A stretch of DNA of 64,000 bases from contig OX419762.1 in assembly GCA_948567375.1 (NCBI GenBank), positions 16,560,001 to 16,624,000 on the forward strand, in the 5' to 3' direction. Source of the DNA: Lunularia cruciata (taxonomy: Eukaryota; Streptophyta; Marchantiopsida; Lunulariales; Lunulariaceae). The stretch's first letter is position 1. Every line of letters starts with the position of its first letter. Under the pieces are notes generated by a model that saw only the letters and a list, made by a program, of their open reading frames with translations, did no database searches and had not been told where the DNA came from. Both the position numbers and the translations under genes were made by a program. Of the stretch, positions 49,111 to 60,481 are shown one piece after another.

Positions 49111-50875
49111 AAACATAGTATATTCTCTCTCACATAATAGGGAGGTGGTCTTAATAGATCCAACTATCAATCAATCTGAACTTGGGACTATGTAAATTGT
49201 AGGATAGGTACCAAGGTATCTAGCATAACATCATGAACTCTAGTAGGTTCTCCACCTGCTTTACAATGTAAAATGTGTATGTCTTATGTGCCATATGCGC
49301 ACTAGGCTATGAGCACTAGGAGTACTAGATGTGGTAGACCTAGCCACAATTATAAAGCTATGGTAAACTTCTCTGAAGTAAATCAAACAGAAGTCCTCAA
49401 ACAAAGAAGTGGCCTAGAGCCATCCTCCAAAGCCTTCACTTTCACAAGAGAGAATCTTGGCTTTAGTAGGTAGTAGTGCATTAGTGAGTAAGCTAGTAAG
49501 GGTGAGAATATGCATACTCTTATTGAGATCTACCTGAATCTTCCTAGAGTCTAGGGATACAAAGTCAATAAAAACAAGGAGTATCATGCGTATGAGGCTT
49601 GGCAATAGTGCACAAGCCAATCTAAGATAGGATTGGAGGCCATAAGAGCTTGAATCCACTGTTGTGATAGATCCCAGCAAAAAGAGGAATCAAGAGGAAT
49701 CCTTGGTGTAAAAACCTTTTGGCTAAAAGAAGGATCACTAGAGTGTATACTCCTATAGATGTTGCTTGTGTAGTACTCTCTTGTGTTATGAGCACATATC
49801 TACCCATGATTATGGGTATAGCTATCTACAACTTACACCACTCATCTAATAGTTGTGGAAGCATGTATAGCCCTAGTAGAGTAGAGAAATTGTTGTGGAT
49901 GGTGTTATCAAAAGCTCAAATGAGGCAAGAGTGCCTCATATGTGGGTGGGAACACTCTGGTAACCATATCAAAGAATCTAGCGGAAGACTTCTTTGACCC
50001 CTTCCATCTTTCTTCTAAGACAGTTATCTAGTATCAAAACCGACTCTTAGGATTTCGTATTTTTATACAATAGTTGGGAAATCTTTCAAGGCTAATTGCT
50101 TGCAGTAAGTCTTCTGATCACATGCGACAAAGTTGGGTACTTCCATCCGACAAAGTTGGGTACTTACATGCGACAAAGTTGGGTACTCCCATATGCTATT
50201 TCCTGCAAGCCTACTTGCCTCTAATATGACCAGCCTGACCGGGCTGGGGAGCATGAAGCAGATTCAAACTTAAGAGGCAAGACATGGTATTCTTCCTTTT
50301 CTAAATTCAACAACGTGCAGGGTTTCAGCCTCTCACCCATCAGCTAGCACTAACGGAGAAATTGGAGCCGCATAAGGCTATCTAGCAGTTCAAGACCGGG
50401 CAACATATATAGATTCAAACACAGGTTCGGAAGGTCCTGAAAATAAGTACAGAAGTTTCTGCTTCCGAAGGAGACTTGAACCAGTCAAACTCAAGGGCCA
50501 GTGTGATTCGAATGTGTATTGACAAGTCGTTCAGTTGACACATGATAAATTCTACAGACCAAAAACTCTTAACTGCTATACATCCTGATGGAAATTGAGT
50601 CATTAACTTGACATGTTACATAGCATGACCACGAAGAACAGGAACGTACCGTAGCTAACTCAAGGTATTAATCAATTCTGAGGAACAGGTTGATGTTTGT
50701 GGCCATGGCTCACCAAACTTTGTCACAAATAGCTGACTTTACTAGATCTATTATCACCCTGTAATACACCGGAAATGAAACCTTCGAGAGATCTCCAACT
50801 TCCATGAAGATATAAAAGCTTAGCCTGATCAGCCAGATCCTGCGAAAGGCGGAGTGAGGACGTAGTAAGGGCTAT
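49111..50875. other. Intergenic region with a small tandem repeat
   Basis: No protein family is recognised. It includes the 3' flank of the copia remnant, a 23-bp tandem repeat at 50121-50189 and, at its right end, the 3' UTR of the DUF1218 gene. Confidence 0.4.
50121..50189. repeat. Three tandem copies of a 23-bp repeat
   Basis: CATGCGACAAAGTTGGGTAC plus three bases, repeated head to tail at 50121, 50144 and 50167 with one or two changes each. There is no spacer between copies, so it is a minisatellite. Confidence 0.92.
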
Positions 50876-53264
50876 TTATAAAGCATAGGGAGACTGTTGA
50901 GGCGGCATGGAACCACCTCCACCTCCACTACTACCCATGCCGCCACCACCACCACCAATTCCTCCACCACCGTGCCCACCTTGCCAGCCTACATTTGTTC
51001 CAGTCTGAACCGGCGCCCTGGCTAGCAACAGGTAGTAGACCTCGGAGAAAATGATGTCGAAAAATGCAAATGCTGCTGCTGCAGCGAATGTTCCTTTACG
51101 CATTATCTCGCAAGTTATGGGGATGCTCTTCACGTCAAATGACTTTGTTTTGGTATGAACCGAGTTACGATTTGCTCCGGCCAGTAAGCATATGCTTGAG
51201 ATGAACCAGCAAAGCCTGTTCCATAATTAAAGTATGTACATCCGAAGATAGAAATTAGTGCAAGTATATGTGAAACATGTTCAACATCGAAATCATTCGC
51301 CCATGTCTTTCCTGGAGAGCTTTCTACTTCGTCCTACCTGTGGTTCTTTAAACTCCGATGTAACTGTTCCAAAGTTACAGTCTTTGACCATGTCTAGTAA
51401 TTTGGAAGGAGGTCCACAAAATTCAGGATGGAGCTAGGGATGGGCAAACTGAAATTACGAAGACACAAAATCTATTGCGATAGAGGGAACAATATGTGGA
51501 TTTTAAGTGGCTCGAAAATATATCTTTTTAAATGCACATTTCCGTCGTTGAGGGCAGGACATAAGGAATGTAAAAACTCTCACCAGACAAAAAGGAAACT
51601 AACAACCGCGCAGGCTTTGGTTCCACCATGCAAGGCAGCCATTTCGGCTTTGGCACAACACATACACTTTGTGACACCCATGGTAACCAGATGACCCACG
51701 AGGAGAGCGACAAACCCACCAGCTCCCAATGCGGATGACATATCTGTTGTGTAATCACAGTAATAATACGCTCCAATCGTGTTATACTCAACTGTAGCCT
51801 GCATTTTCCAATCATGTGGTCAACAGGTGAATTTACCTTTCAAAAAGCTTCCGCAAGGTCTGAATGGTGCTATTCACTGTATAGAGAAGGCTGTTTATTA
51901 CGTAATGTGATCCACAGCGGGCAGCTAATGTGACTGTCTGCTTAAGAACAGCTGATGCCTCCCAACACTCCTCAACTAGCAAGGATCACTGAATGCCGTT
52001 GCATTCAATGACCCTAACTCAATGCTGAGTTCTGTTATCGAAACCCTGCCACAGCGTCTGAAACTTATGGAGCACAGGGAAGGAGGATTCAAGGAGATCT
52101 TGTACTAAATTGTGTGTAGAGACGTCTTGTCTGTTTGGATGTTATGGACGATTCCGTGCATTCCATAGGCATGAAGGTAGCTATGGACCTCGAAGATACA
52201 CATGAAGATTAAACTGCTCACTGACATTATTTTCATCTTCCGATGACAGAATGTCAATTCTCTCACCGGGAGGAAAGAATTCTCAAATTTTGAAACGCAA
52301 GTGACTCATCAGAGAATGTGATATCCTGGACACTGTTGGCAGTATCTCAGATTTCGGGCTCATGCAGATGGTCATGTCGATCATGATTCCATATATATCA
52401 GTACCAAAAATCCCGAGCTTATATCCAAGCCAATGCACAACAGAATGTTGGGCTCAGTGGTTTGATTCTTTAACAAGAGAGTTAAGCGTATAACATCAGC
52501 GCTTGAAGTTCTCGAAGTCGAACGAACCGATGCATTCAGTCCAACTCAGTTCCAGTTTGGTCTCACTGTTCAGAATAGGTTTTGCACATCAAGAAATCAT
52601 GCTCTGGCACAAATGCCCCGAAATCCTCTCTCCTGGAGTTTACTGGGTAGAAGTATCTACTTTCATCTTCGAAGGTTGCTGATCAAATTCTACTATGCAT
52701 GCAAACAACTCTTTCAAGGAACAAAATGGACTATTCTTATGGAAGTATATGACCAGTCACTCTATGACACGGTATGAGCACTCAAATCAACGAGGAAACT
52801 GTAAGCTTGTGCAATTGGGCAATTTTGACAACGGGAGCTCACTTTGAGAAGGCCATACAAATCCTACAATTTTAGTCTTGTTTCTGATTTCAGGCGTTAA
52901 CCCAGATTTCATGGCTCCAATCGATATTGGAGCTTGCTTGTCCTTATTTCTTTCTTTCCGCGAACAAAAGCTCTTGAAGAATTCATGACAAAAAGGAACT
53001 AGATGCTATGAATTTTCGCTGGAGGTAGATAATAGACTACCCAAACCTGCTTGTTGTATTGACAATATCCTAAGACAAGAATCTAATCTCTTGGAAGCGT
53101 TCTCTGAATTCGTAGGGAGACTTGTCCCTGTTTTCAAGGAATCGAATTGGGGTTGAAACTGAACGCACCGTGCTTCTGTGTTGTTCAGCTCCAATAGCCA
53201 AGCCAAATGCCACCAAGTCGCACACTAGAATCAGGACAACAACTGCCCAATTGTAACCTGCCAT
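50876..53264 (-). CDS. DUF1218 family four-helix membrane protein, three exons
   Basis: Exons 53264-53169, 51798-51584 and 51215-50876 join in phase (GT-AG introns of 1370 and 368 bp) to 216 aa. The first ATG in this frame begins MAGYNW and leads into the first helix, ending in AIGAEQHRST, the typical DUF1218 opening. Four hydrophobic segments: about 5-25, 54-74, 94-117 and 146-169. Conserved family points: a cysteine after helix 1 (C46), KCMCC at 76-80, AGANRN at 116-121 with a downstream H, and C139-E-x-x-RKG at 139-145. The C-terminal tail (172-216) is glycine-rich and ends MPPQQSPYAL. Relatives include Arabidopsis MWL1/2 (lignin modification), VCC and DEAL proteins (vein and leaf symmetry), found in the ER or plasma membrane. 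The role here is not known. Gene complete. Confidence 0.93.
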
Positions 53265-53306
53265 GATTGATAGGCTGCCTGATCAGAAGACTAGATTTTC
53301 ATTCTG

Positions 53307-53333
53307 TATGATACCTGTGACTCAGGTATCATA
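53307..53333. promoter_or_regulatory. 11-bp inverted repeat around a TGACTCA box, upstream of DUF1218 gene
   Basis: TATGATACCTG and CAGGTATCATA are exact inverted arms around a 5-base centre. The centre and edge read TGACTCA, a GCN4/bZIP-type site. It begins 43 bp upstream of the start codon of the minus-strand gene, so it lies in the leader or core promoter and could be a bZIP site or an RNA hairpin. Confidence 0.5.
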
Positions 53334-54654
53334 CTCTGCGTCGTGGTACCAGAAATTCATAACACATGTACTTGAGGCCAACATGTTGGTCCAGGAGTAG
53401 TTTTGCTCAGAGTTCGGAATTGTCACCACCCATGATAATTTCTACTCCGCTGCAATATTCACGACGAATGTTGATCGTGACTGGGACTCAACGTGAAATT
53501 CTCGGGAATCGTATGAGTATTGGCAGCACGATAGGGTTGGGAAGCGTAACTGGACCTTAAACCAGTTTGAGGGCAGGCGAGTCGAATAGTCGGCATCCGA
53601 AGATAACCGTGCCCTTCCAAGAAGCTCGGGAGCAGAGGAGGCGGGTAGGGCCACCAGTCAGACAGACAACCGGATCTCTCGGCCTGGACTTTCTCCTACA
53701 CGTCAAACAAGCTCCCCTGTGCACACACACTGCACACCATACACACCGATTTACGACGATGACGCACACGGCAGAGAGGGCTTACGTCAATGTATGAGTT
53801 AACATGATTCGCTTCATATCGCCCATTTGTTCAGATGTCAATTGTGCGGGAATGTGTACTTCATATCTTTCCACTTCGTCCTTGAATAGCGCATCTGCTG
53901 ATCACACGCGCTTTCGAGCTGATCCTGATCTTGATCCTACACTAGGACGGAAAACCACGACTCAGAGGCGACCGTGTTTGCTTCGTCATCTACAAGAGGC
54001 GACCCAAATGAGGTGTACCAGTAGCCACCGAAGAGTACCATGTCAATTTTGGTATCATCGTCTTCTAGGCTGGGGACATCGATTGCTTGAGAGGAATGTA
54101 ATGCACGTGGGTTCAGAAAAAGCAGCTAACTTGTTCTGATGTGCAGCTTGGATAATGAGGCTTTGAGGAAGTCGTAGGCCAGGGCAAGTTACTTCTCAGA
54201 TCAGTTCCAAGTAAGGTGATGAGACTTTTCCATCACTTTCAGGCAGGAGGGATGAGCCAATATTTAGCGAGCTAGTGGACTAGAGAATGTGTATTGATGC
54301 GAAACAAATTACTCACCCCGGCATCTACGACGAGTACGGTTCACATCTGTGGGTATTCGACTATAAAGGCAAGCGAAAAGAATTTTGATGTTATACTCGG
54401 GACAGGGAAGGATACCCTTCATTCATTCTCCAATATAGTTAAGTACAAAAAGTGAGCGCAACCTGGCCTTCACTTACTCATGAGAAGATTGCATGCACAG
54501 TATGAAATGATGTCAATCATACATACTTTGCCTCATCCAATTCTGCACCCGAGCTTCTGTTGCTCACCAGGGTGGGGCAGGCAGATGGATTTCTAAACTA
54601 GAAAATAAGTTCTACAATATAACGAACCATTTTCAGTTGCTGTTTATGGTTCAC
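53334..54654. other. Intergenic region between DUF1218 and RPS15A genes
   Basis: Holds the promoter of the DUF1218 gene and the 3' flank of RPS15A (these two genes are both on the minus strand). Open frames at 53366-53797 and 53804-54139 are arginine-rich and unrecognised. A short CA-rich run lies near 53720. Confidence 0.4.
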
Positions 54655-55490
<836 letters not shown>

Positions 55491-56730
55491 ATTGTCTGAC
55501 TTATCTGCGAACCGGGAATGTTGGTGAAACAGTTCATTAGAGAAGGAAGTAAATAAAAACTGATGTAGCACTAGGGTATGCACTGTGAAACTTAAACTGT
55601 TAGAGAGGGAACCCATTCAATTGACCAAAGCATCAATTGACGACTGAATGTGCAGAGTTAGTGTATTTGGCGTAGGGCTTGCTAGCTTCAACAATACAGG
55701 TTTCTCTTCACTGAACAATTGCATCAGGGGCTAACTGCACAACGGTATGGAGGCATGCTCTGCTGAACTAACGCTAAATTGAGCTTCTGGGTAATTCGAT
55801 CTGATAGCAGCAGCGACCAAACTCCATGAGGAATCATTCCACAAAGTAACTTCAAGAGGGAAAGGGTATGGCCAGGGACAGCATGGATCCGACAAAAGAT
55901 TCCAGCAAGTCTGTGTTTTTGTAAACAATATCACGTATCTGGCATCTTACTGGACATGCGTTCCAGTTCCTCATCAGTAGCAATTTTTCGCACACTCAGG
56001 ATGACTCGAAACATTCACCAACAGCTCCAGAAGTAAAAGACATAGACACACCTTTACTAGGTCCATGCGCGTACGTCACGATATTTTGGGTTTTAAGTCC
56101 AAAGTTCACTTCCTCACGTAAGGTGTTGACGACAAATCAAATTCAGTTTTTCAGATTATCTCAGTGCTCCGCTTCAAAGATTGGAAGTTAGCAACAGCAA
56201 ACACGCGAGTACTCCACGAATTGATTCAAAAAACTAACGATCACAACGGAGGTCCAAGAATGACAGGGCAGAATCAAAAAGAAAAAATTCGAGCGGAAAC
56301 GAGTCAAACTATCTTGTCTAGAAGGAAGAAAACCATGATCGAAATACCTTCGACCTAAACAAAATTCTCGAGGGAATTCGATTACCGCACGCACTTGCGG
56401 ACGCGCGATTGAAATCAATCTAATACCAACTACAAGAGAAAATTGCAGTAGAAGATCAAGACAAAAGAAGATATCCAATGTCATACCTCACTTCGAGCGA
56501 CGAGATTTGAAGCTTGAGCAGCAGTGGAAGCTCCAAAGGCGAGATAGCCGCAGAGATGCCTTGCAGCGAAAAGACGAAAAGAGGGACCAATTTCTCGTTA
56601 GGGCTAATATGGTCTCCCAACCGGTTAGGGTTTCTTCGAACGCGTCGACTGAACATCGACTGGGTGAACTTTCCGAGGGAACTCTGGATGTGGTTCTGCT
56701 CTCGTAATAGAGTGGAAGTTCTATATACGT
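55491..56730 (-). promoter_or_regulatory. RPS15A 5' region with telo-box and TATA box
   Basis: On the minus strand, TATATAG at about 56720-56726 is followed by AAACCCTAA (56625-56633), the telo-box common at plant ribosomal protein genes. A second telo-like word, AGCCCTAA, lies at about 56598-56605. The start codon is 1.1 kb further on, so a long first intron inside the leader is likely. I did not fix its splice sites. Confidence 0.65.
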
Positions 56731-56905
56731 AGTACTTTTGACGTATGCGTTGCAGATTCACCATGTAACAGTTACCATACTTAAAGAAGAAGCGCTTAAT
56801 TTTCTGGTTTTATGAGTGAATACATAAGAATACAAGAAATTATTATGACCTTTCATGAAATTATTCGATACGTTAGTCCTATTAAAAACATTCATTGTAA
56901 TATTA

Positions 56906-56950
56906 CATCCTTCCCATCCTTCATTTTTCCTACGCGGTCGCTTTTTTTTC
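56906..56950 (-). repeat. Tiny dispersed repeat, copy 5 (short form, clear target duplication)
   Basis: A 45-bp insertion. Its reverse strand reads AAAAAGCGACCGCGTAGG then ATGAAGGATGGGAAG. It is flanked by the exact 11-bp duplication TTGTAATATTA at 56895-56905 and 56951-56961. Like copy 4 it contains only the first part of the long copies. Confidence 0.8.
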
Positions 56951-57455
56951 TTGTAATATTATGTTTAAGGTGATATGTATAGAAATTTACATCTTTTATA
57001 ATATATTTCTATTTTTATATCTTTATTTTTATTGAATATATTTTTAGTCAATTATTGAAATATACATTAATACTGGTAACAAGTTGTGAGATTGTAAAAA
57101 TACAATCAAATTGCAAAAGTACTCTTGGTTGGTTTGGGTTTGGGGCAACGGGTGGAAGCCGGTTTCGGTCCTGTGAGTGGTTCTGCGGAGGGGACTTCTC
57201 TATTACATATAATTCTGTCTCAACTCAATAAATTTCGTCCCGTTTATCTAAGTGGGTTCTTTAATTAATGAAAGACTTAAGTTTCTCTCTTCTCACGGTT
57301 TCGTGATTATGATTATGATCTCTTCTCCACTGCATATACTACTCCAGGTGGAACTGGAGTACCATAGAAGAAAAAACTGCGAAGGGCCCGGCCCGGCCCC
57401 CAACCCAGGATATTTTTGTAATTAACGGTTGGTGAGGGGTACTTCTGTAATTTCG

Positions 57456-57497
57456 TAACTTATTGAGGGTATTCGGTAACTTATTGAGGGTATTATG
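57456..57497. repeat. Two-copy 21-bp tandem repeat
   Basis: TAACTTATTGAGGGTATT occurs at 57456 and again at 57477. Nothing else is attached. Confidence 0.85.
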
Positions 57498-57663
57498 TAA
57501 ATTTTCCATCAATTATTTGATAATCAGAAGTAGGAAAGGATTTCATTATAATTTTTAAATTTTTACAACTCATATGAAAGCTTTTTCGCTTAAAATCTCC
57601 AATTTATTTTTATTATATATATATAAGGGTAAAAAATATGGGGTAGCTACCAAGGGGGTGTAG

Positions 57664-57900
57664 TAAATAAGTTAAATCTAGATTGTATAAGTAGATAATA
57701 ATACTTATATTAAACAGGCATCAGTGTAACCGTTAAAGAATTCAAGTTAAAAATGAGATTATGTAAGTAAAGTCAGTAATGATACTTCTATTAAGTTTGA
57801 ATCAGTAAACATATCAAAAAATAAATAAGTTAAAAGTCGATTTTATAAGTAGAGTCCGTAATAAGACTTCTATTAAGATGGCATCAATATAACCAATAAA
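57664..57900. repeat. Three imperfect tandem units of about 82 bp
   Basis: Each unit has AAGTTAAA, a TATAAGTAGA/TGTAAGTAAA word, ATACTTCTATTAA-like and a CATCAGTGTAACC/GCATCAATATAACC word. Units start near 57664, 57742 and 57822. Diverged by substitutions, so an old tandem array. Confidence 0.6.
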
Positions 57901-58336
57901 AGTACTTATATTGGATTTTCTTGATTAATAGCTCGTTTATTCATATTTAAAGTATTTACATAAATATATAAGTGAAACTTCCACAAACTATTATTTACCC
58001 TAAATTTAGCATTAGTTTGATCTACTAAAAGTAAAGTGTTTGTTTCTTTTATTGAAAATTCTTGCAGAATTAGTGTTAAACCATATTATGATATCTCCAC
58101 TAAATCCATTTAGTTAATAAGATTTTAATTTTAATTTAACTTTAAGAAGTCTTGTTGAATATCAACAAAGGTCATTATCATTCTATTCTTAATTAACCTC
58201 GTTGACCCTTAGCTAGTCTCATTCAATTTACTAAAATAGTGACTTTAATTCACACTAAAACTTGGATTTTGTCCAATATCTCTAAGATCAAAACTATTCT
58301 CGATTATTCATTCGGATACCATTAGGCTAAGTACCG

Positions 58337-58440
58337 TGTAGGTTCTATTGGGCTTCCTATGTCTTTTTAATCTTGGTACGGCTTGAAGGGGGCTTCCCTT
58401 CAATAATTATAAGGACAAGAAGACGAGTGGGTCTTCTTCT
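58337..58440 (-). repeat. Possible diverged copy 6 of the tiny dispersed repeat
   Basis: Contains TTGGTACGGCTTGAAGGGGG and CTTCCCTTC, matching the reverse complement of the AAGCCGTACAAGGG part of copies 1 and 3. The start of the element is not recognisable, so this is tentative. Confidence 0.35.
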
Positions 58441-60055
58441 CCTTCCTACCCTTCTTAATTTAGTATTCATGTCGCTTTTAGCTAGTTCATGTCGTTGTAA
58501 AATATCCAAATCCTAAATAAGACAAGTTTCATACTCTCATTGAGATAAGAAACATTATGTATATGTATTTATCTATTTAAATGAGTTGGAAATATTATCC
58601 TAACAAACATAATATTTTATCAGTTTGTCATATGTATATATATATTTATAAACCATAATTATTTATACTTTTATTAATGAAAGGGCCTTTCTGAGAGTCT
58701 CTCTACATATGATGATGTCAAAAGACTCATATTTATGATTTACATGGAATTTTGCTTATTTGAAAGATAATCTTGTAAAGATGAGATTTCACTATATTTT
58801 GGTGAGAAATTACTATTCTTACCCAATAGAATGAATGTAATTATGACCATAAAAGTGGATTAACATATTTTTCCAAATAATTTTATGTAATATTTTGTGG
58901 AATAGAATAGAAGATAAATAATATATATGTAAAATAATATAAATAATATTATATATATCATTTTCATAATTTATGTTTAAAATATTCCATTTTATTATGG
59001 GATTTAGTGAAATAAATTTTATATTCTATATTAAGTCTAGTTCTCATTATTAAACTCTATGTACCTAGGCTACCTAAATTATTTTCTTTTCTTTTTAACA
59101 TGCAACCTACTTTGTTTTATTGAAACTATTTGTTTGTTCAAATTCTTATGAATATATAGTAGTATATGCAATATCTAATAAATAAATAAAATTTATTGTT
59201 TATTTATTTCTCACTCTTGATCTCTTTTGAAAGATATAACCATTTTATATTACTTTATTTGATATACTCTAGTTTTTATTGTACTTGATTTTTTTATTTT
59301 ATTTATTTATATATATATAAAATCTGAATGATCTCATTCTTTGACTATTGTAGGCTAAGTTGTACATACTTTATTATCATAAAGTACTATATTCTCCAAA
59401 AAATTATAATTTTGATTTTTTTCCATGAGTACTATATTAAAAAATTTCTGTTTATAAATCTTTACTTTAAGTCTTTTGACATTAAAACTAAGAAACCAAA
59501 TTTTTATTACATTTTTTAAACTAACAACTTCATGACTAGTTGATGAGTTCATAATAAATTTATGTTGTTATTCCAAAAAAATACCAACATAAACAAAACT
59601 CTAAATGGTTGAAGATAAAAGTCAAATAATTTAATAGAAATATGTATTTTCTTAATATTATTTTTTATATATCTAGTTATATATATATAATTATTAATTA
59701 TGAATATTGGTATTAATAAAAAATCAGTTAGTTCTTGCTAGATTTTCTCTTGATTAATGACTAACCTATAGAATTATATAGGTGCAAATTTTATTTTTGG
59801 AATTCATATTGATGTTTCAAACAAAAATCTTATCTTTGCAATCCCTATTGATTTATCAAACCATGCATGTAATGTTCTTTTCAGAAGGTTTTGCATATAA
59901 ATTTTCACCAATTTTAGTTAAAATGATACTAATGCTAAATTAATTAATTAACAAAGATTAAAAAGACAAGAAGCAATCTTATCTAAGGACATATTCCCAA
60001 TGCTATCTTACTTCAAAATCCTTGGGCATAAAAAGTAGAAAATGACTTCCTTAAG

Positions 60056-60481
60056 TGTAACAAGATGGAGTTTAGCGACGAAGTTAGTCGGGCTTACGAA
60101 GTAGCACATAAGACAAATTAGCCTAGAATATTCCAAAAGTATCTAAGAAGCTTCTTGGGAAACTTCCCGGCTAGCTTAGTTTGCACTTCAAGTAAGTAGC
60201 TTCTAGAAGAAAGCTTTTAAAAGCTTCCAACTAGCTTAGCTTGCACGCCAAGTAGGCGGCTTCTAGAAGGAAGCTTCTTGAGAAGCTTCCTAGTTAACTT
60301 AGCTTGCACTCTAAGAAAGTGGCTTGAGGAAGCTCTTGAGAAGCTTCTCAAAGGCCTTGTATGCTACCTATAAATACCAAAACCAAAAGCTCATGCTAGG
60401 CATTCGGAGTTTTCACTCACTCAAGTGTCCCAATGTGAGTTTCCATTATCCTATTTTTCTCCTTGGATTTGATCTTTTACA
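60056..60481 (+). mobile_element. 5' LTR of chromovirus element B
   Basis: 426 bp, TGTAACAAGATGG to GATCTTTTACA, followed by a T and the tRNA-iMet primer site TGGTATCAGAGC (60483-60494). TATA box TATAAATA at 60369-60376, preceded by TTGAGAAGCTTCTCAA (60336-60351). Six GAAnnTTC or TTCnnGAA blocks lie at 60147, 60201, 60261, 60270, 60282 and 60340. Confidence 0.9.

Larger units (their letters stand above)
56962..60055. other. Very AT-rich intergenic region
   Basis: No gene recognised. It holds the repeats at 57456 and 57664, a diverged small-repeat copy at 58337, and long A/T runs (58.6-59.7 kb). GGCCCGGCCCGG at about 57390 is the only GC-rich patch. Confidence 0.45.

Noticed and set aside
50121-50189. 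Possible CRISPR-like array
   Set aside because: Units abut without spacers and this is plant nuclear DNA; an ordinary minisatellite.
53567-54139. Arginine/threonine-rich plus-strand frames
   Set aside because: Composition reflects a locally GC-richer spacer; no motif or conserved start.
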